Shown here: positions 1 through 11,764 of the stretch, one piece after another
How the letters are laid out: every line of letters begins with the position of its first letter
How positions within the stretch are numbered: position 1 is the first letter of the stretch
DNA from: Undaria pinnatifida
Taxonomy: Eukaryota; Sar; Phaeophyceae; Laminariales; Alariaceae
Length of the DNA stretch: 64,000 nucleotides
Assembly: GCA_012845835.1 (NCBI GenBank)
Contig: JABAKD010000030.1
Coordinates: 13,611,076-13,675,075 of the forward strand
Reading direction: 5' to 3'
Made by a program: the position numbers and the translations under genes
Notes under the pieces: generated by a model
Databases searched by the model: none
The model's input: only the letters and a program-made list of their open reading frames with translations
Told to the model about the DNA's origin: nothing

Positions 1-395
1 TTCGTCCTCGACAACGGTCAACGAGGAACCCGACCGTTACATATGGCCTACCCACCGGCAAGAGCAATAAGGCTTAGTTCGGGTAAACACAGTGGACTAA
101 TGCCCTCTAATACCGTAACCAGTACTGTCTACTGCAGGACAGGAAGCTGCGTGTAAAATCACATCTGATTCAAACATATTGGCACGTGTGGTTTTTCACA
201 ACGACGCATGATGCCTTCGGCGCAACCATCACACGTGGCGGTCATCAATGAAAATAGCAATGGTTTATTTAGTATACAGGGTACATATTCCCGAGGGTAC
301 CGTGGTACCTCATCTGATAGATATTGGTGATACTCGAGTAGGTACTCGGGTACCCGCAGAGCATATGCCCTACCAAGCACACCCTTGAAAAAATG
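1..395. other. 3' flank of the amino acid transporter gene
   Basis: No gene is seen. The stretch lies just downstream of the transporter stop codon, which is on the minus strand, so it probably includes that gene's 3' untranslated region. Around 280-360 there are several GGTACC-like palindromic pieces. The tract near 361-387 (TATGCCCTACCAAGCACACC) has a close relative near 62074-62095, which hints at a dispersed repeat end. Confidence 0.4.
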
Positions 396-3300
396 TTAGA
401 GTCTCGTCGGCGACAGTTCGAACAATATCGCTGTGCCGACCCCTGCAAACATCATGACGACCCCGAATACCATCATGAACACGGGAAAGCAGAATTTGCT
501 TGCGACCCGCAGCCGTCCTCCAAGCGCCGGGTTATATTCCGGGGAATCTTTGCTCCACATGGCTAGCGCTTCTCGAATCTCCGCTTCAAGTAGTTTAATG
601 TGAGCTGCTGCCGGCAAGATGTACCCGATCGCCTGGTTTATCGTCGGCAAGAGTTGAAAAAAAAAGTGGGAAGGGGACATGGAACGTGAAAAGGCGAGAA
701 CGGGACAACCAACGCTAACAGCTGGGCATGGGGCAAGCAATGCGGCGGTAGCTGTGGGGGGGGAGGGGCGCAACAAGCTCCCGAAAACTCAGCTGCCGCG
801 TCAGCCATGTGGAGAACGTTTTAGACAAGAGCACCTATGATATCATTTCCACGCAAAACCACACAGGGTAACAATCTCCAACGCACATGACGCGCCACAT
901 TTACAACGCTGCACCCCCCTCTCAACATTTTTTTCTTCTCCCAAACCACCTCCTTGTCGCCCCAACAAAAATCAGGAGCCCCAACAGGTACGAGTGAATC
1001 ATTGAGCTGGTAACATGCGTTCTCGACTATTACTGTTGGGAGTAGTATTAACAATCAAAACCAAAGATGGTTCGAACAAAACAGGGGGATACAAAAGTTT
1101 TTGGGCCCGTTGAAGTTTTAGCTTACTACGGTTCCACGTAGCAGCTGTCGACGATCATTCGATATCGGCTAGGCCTGCCAAGAGGTCACCTACACGCATG
1201 CGGTGTGACGTTCCATCGCCATCAACACTCACACTGCCGCCGAGAGCACCGAAAACTTCCATGATTGACCCGAGGTTCCTCGTAGCTAAAGCCAAGGTCA
1301 TCGTGCCAAACCAGACCGCCACGGTTATCCCGTAATGGCGACATGACGTCCTTGGCCCCTTGCCGAGCAAGGTCTGGAAAATCGCCACGTCTGCGACGTG
1401 CCTTGCCACGTACATCTCTACAGGGTAGGTGAAGATCTGTTAAGGAAAACAAAAACAGCAAAACATCGAAGGCAAACCACACCACAGACAAGAGCGCACG
1501 TGAGAGCATGTGAAAAAATTGGCATTTGTTGAGAAACGCCTGCTATACGTTGTACATCTCCCATAATTTTTCACCGCAGCAGGACAATGCCGAGATCGGT
1601 TATCGATTAAAAGTCAACCACGTGCTGTTCCATTTCTTGGTGCGCCCCCTCTTTCTCGTGCGAAACGGATAGAATTTGATGGGATGCAAGGATTTTAACG
1701 GGATGGATGGATTTTGACGGGACGTATGGCGTTTGACGGGACGGGTGAATTCTGATGCGAAGAATGGACTTTGACAGTACAACGCACACATCGGATGGGT
1801 CAGTTGCCTGTTAGTGGTCTACATGATCTACATTATCTGTGTCTTTCAGGGAAAACATATTCCTTGTCCATATGATCTGCGTGGTCTAGATCATGTAGCT
1901 GGGTGGGAGCCGGTTGATCCGCATAATCTCGCGCGTGTTTCCTGGGTTAGATCTGTACTGTACAGATCCCCGCACAACGTATCATGATGACACGTGTAGG
2001 ATCTAGATGATCAATAAATAGATCGCGATCTTTTCCACGTGTGGAACAATGGATTTCGACGCGAAGCATGGATTTCGACGGGATGGATGGGTTTGGACGG
2101 AATCTTCCTTGAAACGGGGGTGGCTGGCTAGTCCCCGCAGTACTACAATTTGCATTGTGAAATGCAAAGGCAGCAAAGAGCGTGCCGCAATCTCTCTTGT
2201 TGCAGCCGCCGAAAGAGAAAATCCCCAAAAAACACGCGGTGAATGACGCGAAGAGAAAGAAGCAACATACGAGTATCCCGCCCAAGCTTCTTGCTTACGT
2301 GCGCGCCGGCCGATACGTTATCGCAGCAGCGTCCGCAGACATCGCCGTCACAGTTAACTACACCGAAATGAATATATTAATAGTTAAAATAACGACATCA
2401 GCACGCCGCGGCTCACCATCGACAACGCCAGAAACGCTCGTGCACCGTTGGCAGGCTTGTGCACCGGCGAGAAATTGTTGAGAATATTCCCCTGTGTCTC
2501 GTTCGCGAAGATCAGATACCCGCCGAGAGCAAGCGTTAGCCCCATCACCAAGGCGATGGACACGGACCACCGTGACACGCCAGCCCAGCGCTCCGCGCCA
2601 GACTTGGACATGCTCCGGTACACAAGGAAGGACGAGTGCTGGCAAACAAACGCGAACGATATCGCCCCGAAGCCGGCGAACACGGTGGGTCGAACGAAGT
2701 CGTAAACGTCCGACCGATCGATGCTCGGGTTTTCACTGCGAACGTAGCATTCGACGGTGAGAAGAGCACACAGCAGACAGCAGCGAACAGCAGAGGAAAG
2801 GAGAGGGGTCAAAATTGAAGCCAAGTCGGGGAGAATAAGAGCTACGACGGGGGGGGGGATTTTATGTCAAGGGCGGAGAAGCCACAACAGTTTCTCTCGA
2901 GGCAACAAAACGACCAACGCCAGGAGCATCTGATCATCTATTTCAGAGCGCGCGCCAATCTGTTTAACACGGCACACTGCACGACTCATAACATTACGCC
3001 CGCACGTAGCACGGTACACCTATGCGGGGTTGACTGTTGTATAACGGTAGACTGTCACCCCTGAAGGCGGTTGCGTTAGGGTTCAAACCTCGGCTATGTA
3101 CACATGGCAAAACAGATTTTTCTGAGCCTGGTTTCGTCGCCGAAAAGTGCGAGGGTGCGAGTTGGCGAAGTTCATCGAAAAAAGATAAGCAGTGAGAAAG
3201 CTGAACCCTACGAGTATGTGCGAAAAACGAAGGCAACTATCGGTGGGGAGAAGGGAATACACCAGTGGTCACGGTTTGTCCACAACGTCGCAGAGGGTAA

Positions 3301-6300
3301 CTTTAGCCTGTCGCGAGTTGAGCTGGAACGTAAAGGTGACTTATCAAAAACCACAAGAAAAAACACTGCAAAGGTCCTACCTCGTGTCCCACTGCAAGAC
3401 AAGAAAAAGAAAATTAGGCTCCACCCAATCTACATGATGCTCCCTTGTCCAACGCAGTCACGAAATCCGGCAGCAAACGATTAACCCTCTTGCTACTGCA
3501 GAAGGTGTCCTATACTATTTCCAAGTATTTTGTCCCCAGAAACGTGGCAAATCTCTCTACGGGATAAACAAAGGGTGCCAACCGGTGTTCCACAGGGCTC
3601 AAAATCGCCGTTTGGCCGTCCACGGAGAGGGCACCTCTTTTTTTAACCATGCCAGGAGATAAACGCTAGCCTGCCCCCCCCCCAGCCCTTCCAATTCAAA
3701 CACATTTAACACGTGGCAAAAAGCTACCAACTAGTTAGTACGTACACAATCCCTCCGTTTCTCCATCTACCCATTGTGTGTGCCTTGTTATGCCTTGTGT
3801 GTTTGACAGGTACCTGGCCTCGCTGCTTCCGGCGACGAGGACAATCAACGTCAGTAGCAGGTCTGCCAGGACGCTGATGAAAGACGTGTAGGAAAGCTTG
3901 CCCAGGTCCTTGAGAAGACACAAAGGCAGCACGCAAAAAAATCCGACCACGACGATCGTCCAGTTCCGGTCAGCAAGCGTCCTTCCCATTACTCCGGCAG
4001 CAAAAAGTATCTCCGGAATGGTATCGCCCACGACGATGAGGTAGGCGGTCATAGCCCCGAACGCCAACACGCCCGCGAAGAAGCAAAACAAGTAGCTGCC
4101 CGCGTTACCGAACAGACTGGCGATGAGCTCCTCATAGTTAAGCCGCCCCGTCTTTTCGCCTGCGTTGATGAGCATGGTGGTAGACTTGTAGGTAAGGAGG
4201 GCGGCCGTACACAGCATGACCACGCCCATAACCAGCCCGCTCTGTCGAAGTAAGGCACCACAAGAGGGGCGGGGGGGGATGGCGCAAGGTTCAGTAGGGG
4301 TTGCTTCAGCTGGGGAGCTTCGTTCGAAGTCAATGTAAGGGCACGGATAAGTAAAGACATTGCATCAGGCGGGCATCCGTCCGCGCCAAAGGGGTAGACA
4401 AGCGCCGACAGCAGGGGCAGTTGAGGGCACACCCGTCGGTGACACAAGAAAAAAGTTGGCCGAGGGCGCCGGTACAGGTATCTTCCGAACGTTATCGAAC
4501 CTTGAGCGGTGGCGGTGTCAGAGCGGCCGGCTCTCTGCCGCCGAGCAGCGTTGCAACGCCATGGCCTAGGAGCGAGAGCCCACGGTTTGGAGGAGGGGAG
4601 GGGTCTTGGCTTTCCAAGTGGAGCGCTGACGGTAGCTGGTTCGAGTTGCACGGCACAACTTCAGCACAGCGGAGGCTGCCATGGTAGCTCGGGTCGGCAA
4701 GAGAGCACCTGCAAGCGCGGAGTTTAGGGCGTGCGGCGGTGCGCGGGCGCACATTTTTCGCGAGAATTCTGCTTAGCGCACCATGTGCCGGAGTCAACGT
4801 GCAGCTTGCCTGTTGTCGTTTTTTTTGTGCCGCGCCATTTTTCGCCGCAGGCCAAAAAGTTGTGCGCCACCCCTTTCGCCGCAGGCGAGAAAAAAATGGA
4901 TCCGTTTTCGACGTAGGCGCTTTTTTTTCCCCGATCATTTCGCCGTATGAAATGCGAGTAGGATGCCAGAAAACCCGAGTTAAGCGGAAGAAATTTCGAG
5001 ATTACCGGGTATTGGGTAAAAATCTACACCCCCCCTACTAGACAATTGCCGTTGTTCCAACCGAGCCCACTCAGGGCAAAGACAACGATAAATACGTCTA
5101 TGAGGAGGCCTCTTGACTTCCCCTAGAGCTCAAAAGGCATTGAAACGCTTGGAACCTGCAACGGAAAATAATTCGGCTTGCTGTTGATTGGTTATCAAAT
5201 CGAATAGATTCAAATGCTTTCTTCATTATCTTGCCTATTCTTCGCCAGGCACGTGTTAGGCACGCTTTCAGGAAATTTCAGCCAATTTCAGGCATTCAGA
5301 TATAACGCCGTTAGTCGGGTAGTAAAATCAAAGGGAAAGGCGATAGGCCCTAGCCTTTTAAGGCATGTCTGGAATAATACTTGAACAACCTTTTCTGAAA
5401 AGAAATGCCTGAGCTGCTGTTTTCATGCCAATCTTGCCTATGTTTCGCCAGGCACGTGTTGGAACGCTTTCAGCCAATTCAGGTATTCAGATAGAACGCC
5501 GTTAGTCCGGAGCTCCCATAAACAGGGGAAAGGGGATATATTTTGTAGGCCACAGCAGTACGAGACTGGTGATATCGTCGCAGTGTGATTAGAGGTAGGG
5601 ACCAACCCTGGGGCTGGATTTTTCTCGCCCCTGCATGCACACATACATGATGCACACGTTGGGGTTTGTTGAACTGCTATTTGTGGTGCGAATCGAGGCT
5701 CGTCTGTTTTTGCTTCTATGCAGAGTGCCTGCGGCACACGCACGGAAACACAGCACCTCGTGACATTTTTTTTGCATGATTGGGTATTCAAACCCGGGAC
5801 CGGATCCAGCCAAATGGCGCTGCACGAGAACGGAGATGTGACTGCACGCATATGATATGTACATACTACCTGGCGAGGTACGTGGTAGTCGACGATCTAT
5901 GCTTATGCTACGTCTACCAGGCGTTTATATGAATTTGTGCTGCTGCTGTTGTGCTGTTCTACATGAATGACAGAGTGCATGCAACGCACACACAGTCACA
6001 CCGCGGCTTCTTTCACACCAGTACATAACAAACACGCTACGTACGTATAGTCCGTGCAACTTTTTTTTTCACGTGCGTTTTCCCCAGCACTTAAGGACAT
6101 GCTTCTCCTGGTATAGATAACCGATTAATCTTTCAAAAAAACGCCAAGGTGTTTGTGGAAAAAAAAAATGCTAGTCCCTGCATATCTAGACTATTTCCAA
6201 ATAATCATAAATAAGTATACTTCAATGTCACAGCAGTTTCTGTACCTGAGCGGTCTTATCGACGCAAACGCCGACATCATGCCAGAGATCAAACGACGGA

Positions 6301-7863
6301 TCCGACTCGCGTGGGCATGCTACGATCGTTTCAAGTGCAAGCTGTACGATATGGAGGATGCCCCGTTCATGTTAAAGGTGCGCCTGCTAAAGACCGACGT
6401 GATGGAGACCCTGCTGTACGGGTGTGTGACTTGGGCTCTCGGCCTGGAGCACTTCGCTAAACTCCGAACGGCACACCACAACCTCCTCCAAAGGATCATT
6501 AGCTTTCAGCGCCGGCAGCGCACCGACCACTGCATGTCGTACGCCAAGGCTCTCAAGAAGGCACAATGTGATAACGTTGAGACGACTATTCGCAAACGAC
6601 GCCTCCTCTTTGCGGGAGCCGTACAGCGGACGACCAATAAGCGACTGACCCATCGCGTGATGTTCGGGACGATGGCTGGTGGGGTGAACCGGGACGAGGC
6701 CGATCAGAAAAGAACTGGGCCCAGTGTCTGGCAGGCGACATGAGGGTATTCGAAGTCAAAGAGGGGTCCACGGTTGGCTCCCCTTTGCTGTTCGGAGTAG
6801 AGACTGTACCATGGCCGAGGGCGGCTAAGAAAAGTGGGAGCTGGCACCGGGGGATCGTCGACGCGGCAGACCACCTCATGACGAGATGGCACAGGGGCGA
6901 GGCGGAGAAGAGCTGACAACGCCTCACAGCAGAGGACGCCAATAACAGCAACCAAGGGAAGCCGGGGGGATGGGGCGGGGGAAGCAGCCGTACTAATACA
7001 GCTGTAGGTGAACGCAGAAACGAAATGTTAGATCGTGTGGCAAGGCACTAGTTCGACTAATAAGTGGAGCGTGTGGTACTACTACTAGCAGACTGAACCC
7101 CGTGCAGTAAGTGGCAGTTTCTGCTTCGTGTGTTTTCGCTGAGTTCAATGGGGGGAGCGCCAAAGCGACAGCATTATTTTTTGCTCCCTTATTTCCCTCC
7201 CCACCGGCCTTATGCCGGTATCTTCTTGCTCTTCTTCGTGTTGTTTCCGTCCGTGCAACAGGTATCTGTTCCTCTTCAGCACGTATGTTGTTCTTGCAGC
7301 ATTTCCTTTCCGATCTTCTCGCATCACATTGTTCAGAACACCTGTCGTTTGTTTTGCTTTTCTTTACGTAGGCGGCCCCGTCCGATCCTTGCGCGATATA
7401 TCGGATTTTTTCGTGACAAGTGACAAGCCAAGTTCTCTTATATCCGTTCTTTCTCTTACAAGGTACATCGATTCTCTTATATCGTACCTGGTAGCCTCTA
7501 CTGCTACTAGTAAAAACTGTCCATCTGTGGTTGACTAGCAGTAAGCGCGATATTGCGCCGCTTGTTGTCCATCACATGTCGAGGGAACAAACACCACCAA
7601 CCAGAAAAACTACGCACCTGCGCCATACTGAAGGGAAGCCCGATGATACCCGCGCCGATTATGGTGTTTACAAAGTTGGCCACGGCGCCAGCTGCCGAGC
7701 TGTTTCCAGCAGGGTATCTGGCTTCTCGGTCTTGTGGATCGGTTGCATCCCCAAAGCCGTCAAGGTCGTCGTGCACGGCTTCAGGTCCCGCCGTTGTTGA
7801 GAATTCCAGCTCATGACGACTGCCACCTGGCACCCTTGCGAAGTTAGGAGCTTCCTCTCCCAT
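396..7863 (-). CDS. AAAP-family (SLC38-like) amino acid transporter, 5 exons
   Basis: Predicted membrane carrier that moves neutral amino acids with sodium or protons, probably at the plasma membrane or a vacuole-like compartment. Coding exons, in order: 7618-7863, 3814-4241, 2417-2735, 1233-1436, 396-632. All have GT-AG borders and compatible phases, giving 477 residues. The N-terminal ~55 residues are acidic and hydrophilic. TM1 carries NFVNTIIGAGIIGLPF, the signature of the AAAP/SLC38 family. TM6 carries GAISFAFVCQHSSFLVY, and FTYPVEMYVARHV crosses the exon 3-4 region. Exon 4 joins exon 5 as GGS/AIGYILPAA, a typical family motif. About 11 hydrophobic segments are visible, the usual number. 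The ATG at 7863 is the first in-frame Met before the conserved core. The exact substrate and membrane cannot be read from sequence. The first intron (4242-7617) is unusually long and holds a retrotransposon remnant. Confidence 0.86.
1621..1790. repeat. Degenerate ~20-bp minisatellite in transporter intron
   Basis: Several imperfect copies of a unit like GGATTTTGACGGGATGGAT lie in the intron between exons 3 and 4. A related short cluster lies at 2046-2103 in the same intron. The short open frames here are by-products of the repeat. Confidence 0.6.
5228..5512. repeat. Diverged direct repeat in transporter intron 1
   Basis: Two related blocks, about 5228-5320 and 5430-5512, share a core resembling TCGCCAGGCACGTGTT followed by a CAGATA..AACGCCGTTAGTC segment. 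They lie in the 3.4-kb first intron. Class unknown. Confidence 0.55.
6228..6916 (+). pseudogene. Non-LTR retrotransposon reverse transcriptase, C-terminal remnant
   Basis: This is the decayed tail of a LINE-type open reading frame, lying antisense in intron 1 of the transporter gene. The first frame (to the stop at 6741-6743) contains QFLYLSGLIDANADI, RRIRLAWACYDRF, LKVRLLKTDVMETLLYGCVTW and a following Arg/His-rich stretch. This matches the region after the RT fingers/palm in many algal and animal LINE proteins (the 'FKYLG ... LYGCETW' region). Homology then resumes in another frame from 6740 (FEVKEGSTVGSPLLFGVE, WHRGIVDAADHLMTRWH) to a stop at 6914-6916. So the fragment carries a frameshift and lacks the catalytic half. 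No 3' poly-A tail or target duplication was identified. It is non-functional as it stands. Confidence 0.72.
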
Positions 7864-8810
7864 TTGCCAGGGCTACGGAGAGAGGCGTAGCTCAACTTTC
7901 CTTCGTCCTGCCCCACGGAGTATGTTGTTCTACGTACTTGTTCTGTTTGGTGGGATCGAGGTCAGGGGTCACTTGTGTTATCCACCCCTCACGAAATTCC
8001 CGAATTCTGAAAAATTGGGACTCATTTCAGATACTGGAACCACACCGCATTCCTTAGGGAAAATCTGTAATTCCGCGACACACACTGCTGTACTTGGCCC
8101 AGGGAATTTTGCAGGGTGCAGGCGTGTACCTTAGTGCTGCCACTAGAGCTCATCAAAACGGCAGATATTTTCATGTCGATTGAGGGACGCGACCACGTCG
8201 CTGAACGTTGGAGTTGTGGTTCCAGGGTTTTTGGTTTGCTCAGCTTTTTTCAAGTTTTGAGCCTGGATTTTTTTACGAATTTGTTTCGCCGCGCTGCCGC
8301 TGCTGCTGTCTCGCAACCGCTAGTCATTCCAGCAATCCACTATGTAGGCCGAGTCCTTGGTCACGAGTCCGGTCGTGGGTAGGAAATACCAACCCAACGA
8401 ATCCACAGCATTCCACGCTGCGCAAGGATTGCGGCCCCACGGGCATGGCACACGTATGAGCTTTTTGCTCAGCAAAGACGTAAATGACACGTCGCGAGTA
8501 CGTGGTCGAATGCTGCGAGGAAGAACATATGATCGTGGCAATGTGTCACGAAGGACGCCGGGTAGACGGTGTACGTGATCTTGGGAGGGTACACCAAAGG
8601 ACGGTAATTCCCTGTGCTGTATCCAGGGTAATGCCCGGTGCAGTATTTCAGGCAAGCTCCGCCGACGTCACTGCGCAGACCATCTTAAGTTTGCTGCATA
8701 TTTCGCGCTTGTACGACATAGAAAGTTGAAGTAAGTGTTGAAAGTGACAAAAATACAGAGTACTCGTAGCGCGTCGCGTGCAGTACCTAACACCTAATAA
8801 GAAACATAAA
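7864..8810. other. Intergenic, upstream of the transporter gene
   Basis: No convincing gene. This probably contains the promoter of the minus-strand transporter gene (ATG at 7863), but I see no TATA box or other clear element. The short open frames on both strands have no recognisable motifs. Confidence 0.4.
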
Positions 8811-9079
8811 TGTTAAGATACGGCCTCGAAAGGCCTGTAGGTATCCGAATTTGAGATCATTTGGATGGGTTTCGTATGATAAGGTTGGCGGTTTATATTC
8901 GGGGAAGTTAGGAATTAGATCGGAGGCACGCGCCTCCGATCTCAGAAGCTATCCCGGGCTCTGGTGGAAACGAATAAAGCTACATCTCTACGAAGGAACG
9001 AAAGTGAGTACTCTCCGAGGACCTACCCAATTGGCAGACCTGCAGGGGGCACTCTGTGTCCCCACCTATTAATTTAACA
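8811..9079 (+). repeat. 5' LTR of the TRIM
   Basis: 269 bp, TGTTAA...TTAACA. It contains a perfect 11-bp inverted repeat, AGATCGGAGGC / GCCTCCGATCT, with a 4-base loop at 8917-8942. Confidence 0.88.
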
Positions 9080-9081
9080 AG

Positions 9082-9097
9082 TGGCGTCGTCGGCAGG
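9082..9097 (+). promoter_or_regulatory. Putative primer-binding site of the TRIM
   Basis: TGGCGTCGTCGGCAGG begins 2 bases after the 5' LTR. Its complement would be a tRNA 3' end with CCA, discriminator G and a GC-rich acceptor stem. A G discriminator is typical of tRNA-Ser; that assignment is inference. Confidence 0.6.
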
Positions 9098-9263
9098 TTT
9101 CTACTGCTTTTCTTCGCGTGTTCCTGGCTCCGTAGCCAGACGGTTAGAGGTGTGGGAGTGAGTTTTGAGGAGCCGCATCTTCGACTCATGGTCTAGTTCG
9201 TAGAACCGGAGTTTCCCCGAATCTCTCATATTTCTGCATATGCGACTCATCAGGGTGGGCTAG

Positions 9264-9532
9264 TGTTAAGATACGGCCTCGAAAGGCCTGTAGGTATCCG
9301 AATTTGAGATCATTTGGATGGGTTTCGTATGATAAGGTTGGCGGTTTATATTCGGGGAAGTTAGGAATTAGATCGGAGGCACGCGCCTCCGATCTCAGAA
9401 GCTATCCCGGGCTCTGGTGGAAACGAATAAAGCTACATCTCTACGAAGGAACGAAAGTGAGTACTCTCCGAGGACCTACCCAATTGGCAGACCTGCAGGG
9501 GGCACTCTGTGTCCCCACCTATTAATTTAACA
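9264..9532 (+). repeat. 3' LTR of the TRIM
   Basis: Base-for-base identical to the 5' LTR by eye, including the hairpin (here 9370-9395). Confidence 0.88.
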
Positions 9533-9904
9533 TAAACATGATCCCAGGCTGAGTTTCTTATTTTCGACAGGGTGCGTTTTGCACTAACTTTTGCGTAAAG
9601 GTTCCCGCTTTTCTTATACTCTGTAAAAATCAAGCTGCCTTTCTTATAACCCTGTTGCTTATTTTATATATATAACCCTGTTTCTTGTTATTTATATACC
9701 AAGTACCTGGTATTATTTACTACATTGTTCAGGTGTCCTGCACTGCACACGTACAACACAGGAGACCTACTGCATTAAGAAACATAATCACTCACCCAGC
9801 CTGGGCTTCTTATTTGGGAGCGGGTGCATTCTACACTAACTTCATTAGAACGGCTCCAGGATTCCATATTTTCCTGTAAATATCAGGCTGCCGTTCTTCT
9901 TGCC

Positions 9905-10022
9905 CTGTTTCTTATCGGATGTGTCCCCCTGTTTCTTATTGGGTGTCCCCCTGTTTCTTATAGGATGTCCCCGTTTCTTGTTGGGTGTCCTGTGTTTTTG
10001 GCCTGCTTCTTATTGGGTGTCC
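9905..10022. repeat. ~20-bp minisatellite
   Basis: Five to six imperfect units of the type CTGTTTCTTATTGGGTGTCC in tandem. Stray single units recur near 10080-10100 and 10335-10355. Confidence 0.75.
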
Positions 10023-10439
10023 TATGTCGTATGGGTGTAGGCTCATGATACCTGTAACAGCAAATACCAGATAGATCCTTGTTTCTTATTCTGTGTCATG
10101 TGCTGTATCAGTAGAGGCTCATGACATTTTTAACGACAATACCAGGTACGTGGAGTGTTTTATCAGCAACAATAAGTACACAGCTGCAGCACCCCCAATA
10201 GGAAACAAGGGCAACAACTTTCTAGGAGCAGCCTCATACTTACAGGAAAATGATAAATTCGGGAGTCGTTATAATGAAAGTGGTGCGGAACCCACATCTC
10301 CCAAAAAATACGAACCCCAATATGGGACAGTACCTCTGTTTCTTACTTGGTGTCCTGTCGCCGTGTGATGCATGTACACCAGGTTCTAATGCTATATGTA
10401 AGCCGAAAAAGCGGTGAGGGGAGGGCGGAGTTTTGAAGG

Positions 10440-10700
10440 ACGTCGGGGCCTGATTTTGATCAAAAGGGGGGCGGGAGGGGGGGAGGGGGGGGGGAGGGGA
10501 CGGGTGGGGCAGGCCAATTTGTGCGTGGAAACCATAAATCCTTCTTGTGGAGGAGGGGGGGGGGGAGTGCCGGGGGGGGAGGGCTTTAGGTCGCATATAT
10601 GTAGGGGTTTGCTATACGCGTGGTGCTAGGTCTAGGCGATGGTGCGGGTGGTGGGGAAGGAGGGGGCGTTGGGGGCGGGGGTGGGTGGGAATTGCAGCAG
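10440..10700. repeat. G-rich tract with G-quadruplex potential
   Basis: Several runs of 4 to 10 G lie close together (for example 10466-10505 and 10550-10580) on the plus strand. Simple-sequence in nature; no coding meaning. Confidence 0.6.
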
Positions 10701-11582
10701 CGGCATGGACGGCTCTGAAACGATAACGAGGCGATATCCAGGGCGTGGAGAAGTGTTTATTACTCTGGCGGTTTCGATATTAGGTGGGGCGTTTAAGCAA
10801 GAGAAAGCAAGGAGAAAAGAAAAAATATATACGGAGTATATATTAAACTGTGCTGCGTGCTTTTGTTGTATTTTGAAGTTGAAATGAATACCAAGCAGGA
10901 ATTATCCTTCGTTCTCACGGCATGATACACAAAATCACCTTTCGGCGTCGTGTTATAGGGCCTTAACAGTCGCATATCATGGACACCAACATTGAACAGG
11001 AGCAGAATCCTTCAGCACGCCCGATGGAAATCATCACCGTTGAAATAATGTTTTGTGGCCAGCCATCTGTGGCCCCGGAGCAGCCTGCTGCCGCGACACG
11101 CCCCGGTGATGCGCCACACGCCACGAGTGGAGCCACGGCCGCATTTTTGTTTCGATCGTCCTCAAGTCATCCTTATGCTGCACCTGCGCCTCAAGATCCG
11201 AGAGATGATATGCAAACTATACGGGCATTACACTACACGTTTCTATGACCCCCCCTGGCTCTGCCAATTCAAAGTACTTCTACCCGATGCTAGCAACCCC
11301 TTGATACCACACCCCCTGGTACCCGTCTGAAAGCGCGTAAAGGTCCCAACCACCCCGGCTGGCGGTATCACCCCCTCTGCTACAATCGCCTTCGGCTACC
11401 TGGGTGGGTGTTCTACGTGCGCCAAATCTTACCACTGCTGTACTGCTATCACCTCCTAGACATCAACTCCCCCCATAGGGAAGGAAGAACGGCGGGGGCC
11501 CTGGGGTCGGGCCGGGACACAGGATGCAAAGGATATACAACCATCGGGTCGAGGTGGGAGGGGGGGGGTGCACAGCGCAAGG

Positions 11583-11764
11583 GTGTCGACGATTGAGGCA
11601 TCAGATTTTTCAGAAGTCCTTGGTTTATTCGACGGGGAAAGCGACCACGACTCTGATGGTGACGATGTACTGCCAAGTCTATCCGCGTTTCGGACCAGCT
11701 GAGAGATGAAATTGGGTTTAGCGAGGCCGTCACGGCAGAGTACATCAATGTTTTGGCCGGCTGA
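11583..11764 (+). pseudogene. Possible decayed acidic coding fragment
   Basis: One plus-strand frame reads SDFSEVLGLFDGESDHDSDG up to a stop at 11700-11702. A second frame then continues as QLRDEIGFSEAVTAEYIN to a stop at 11762-11764. The composition looks protein-like across a shift, but I recognise no family and this may be chance. Confidence 0.2.

Larger units (their letters stand above)
8811..9532 (+). mobile_element. Complete TRIM (miniature LTR retrotransposon)
   Basis: Two identical 269-bp direct repeats (8811-9079 and 9264-9532) flank only 184 bp. Each repeat begins TGTTAA and ends TTAACA, the TG...CA ends of LTRs with a short terminal inversion. The element is bounded by a 4-bp direct duplication TAAA (8807-8810 and 9533-9536). 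Two bases after the 5' LTR, at 9082-9097, lies TGGCGTCGTCGGCAGG, which starts with TGG and looks like a tRNA primer-binding site. Just before the 3' LTR is a short purine-rich tract (CAGGGTGGGCTAG). No gag or pol is present. Size and layout fit the TRIM class; the identical LTRs suggest recent insertion. The orientation follows the primer-binding site. Confidence 0.88.

Noticed and set aside
3028..3102. tRNA-like stretch with a B-box match (GGTTCAAACC)
   Set aside because: The A-box is poor, no cloverleaf with a closed acceptor and anticodon stem can be drawn, and it lies inside an intron. At most a decayed tRNA or SINE head.
8851..9525. Two identical 73-codon frames as duplicated genes
   Set aside because: They lie wholly inside the two LTRs of the TRIM and are identical only because the LTRs are.
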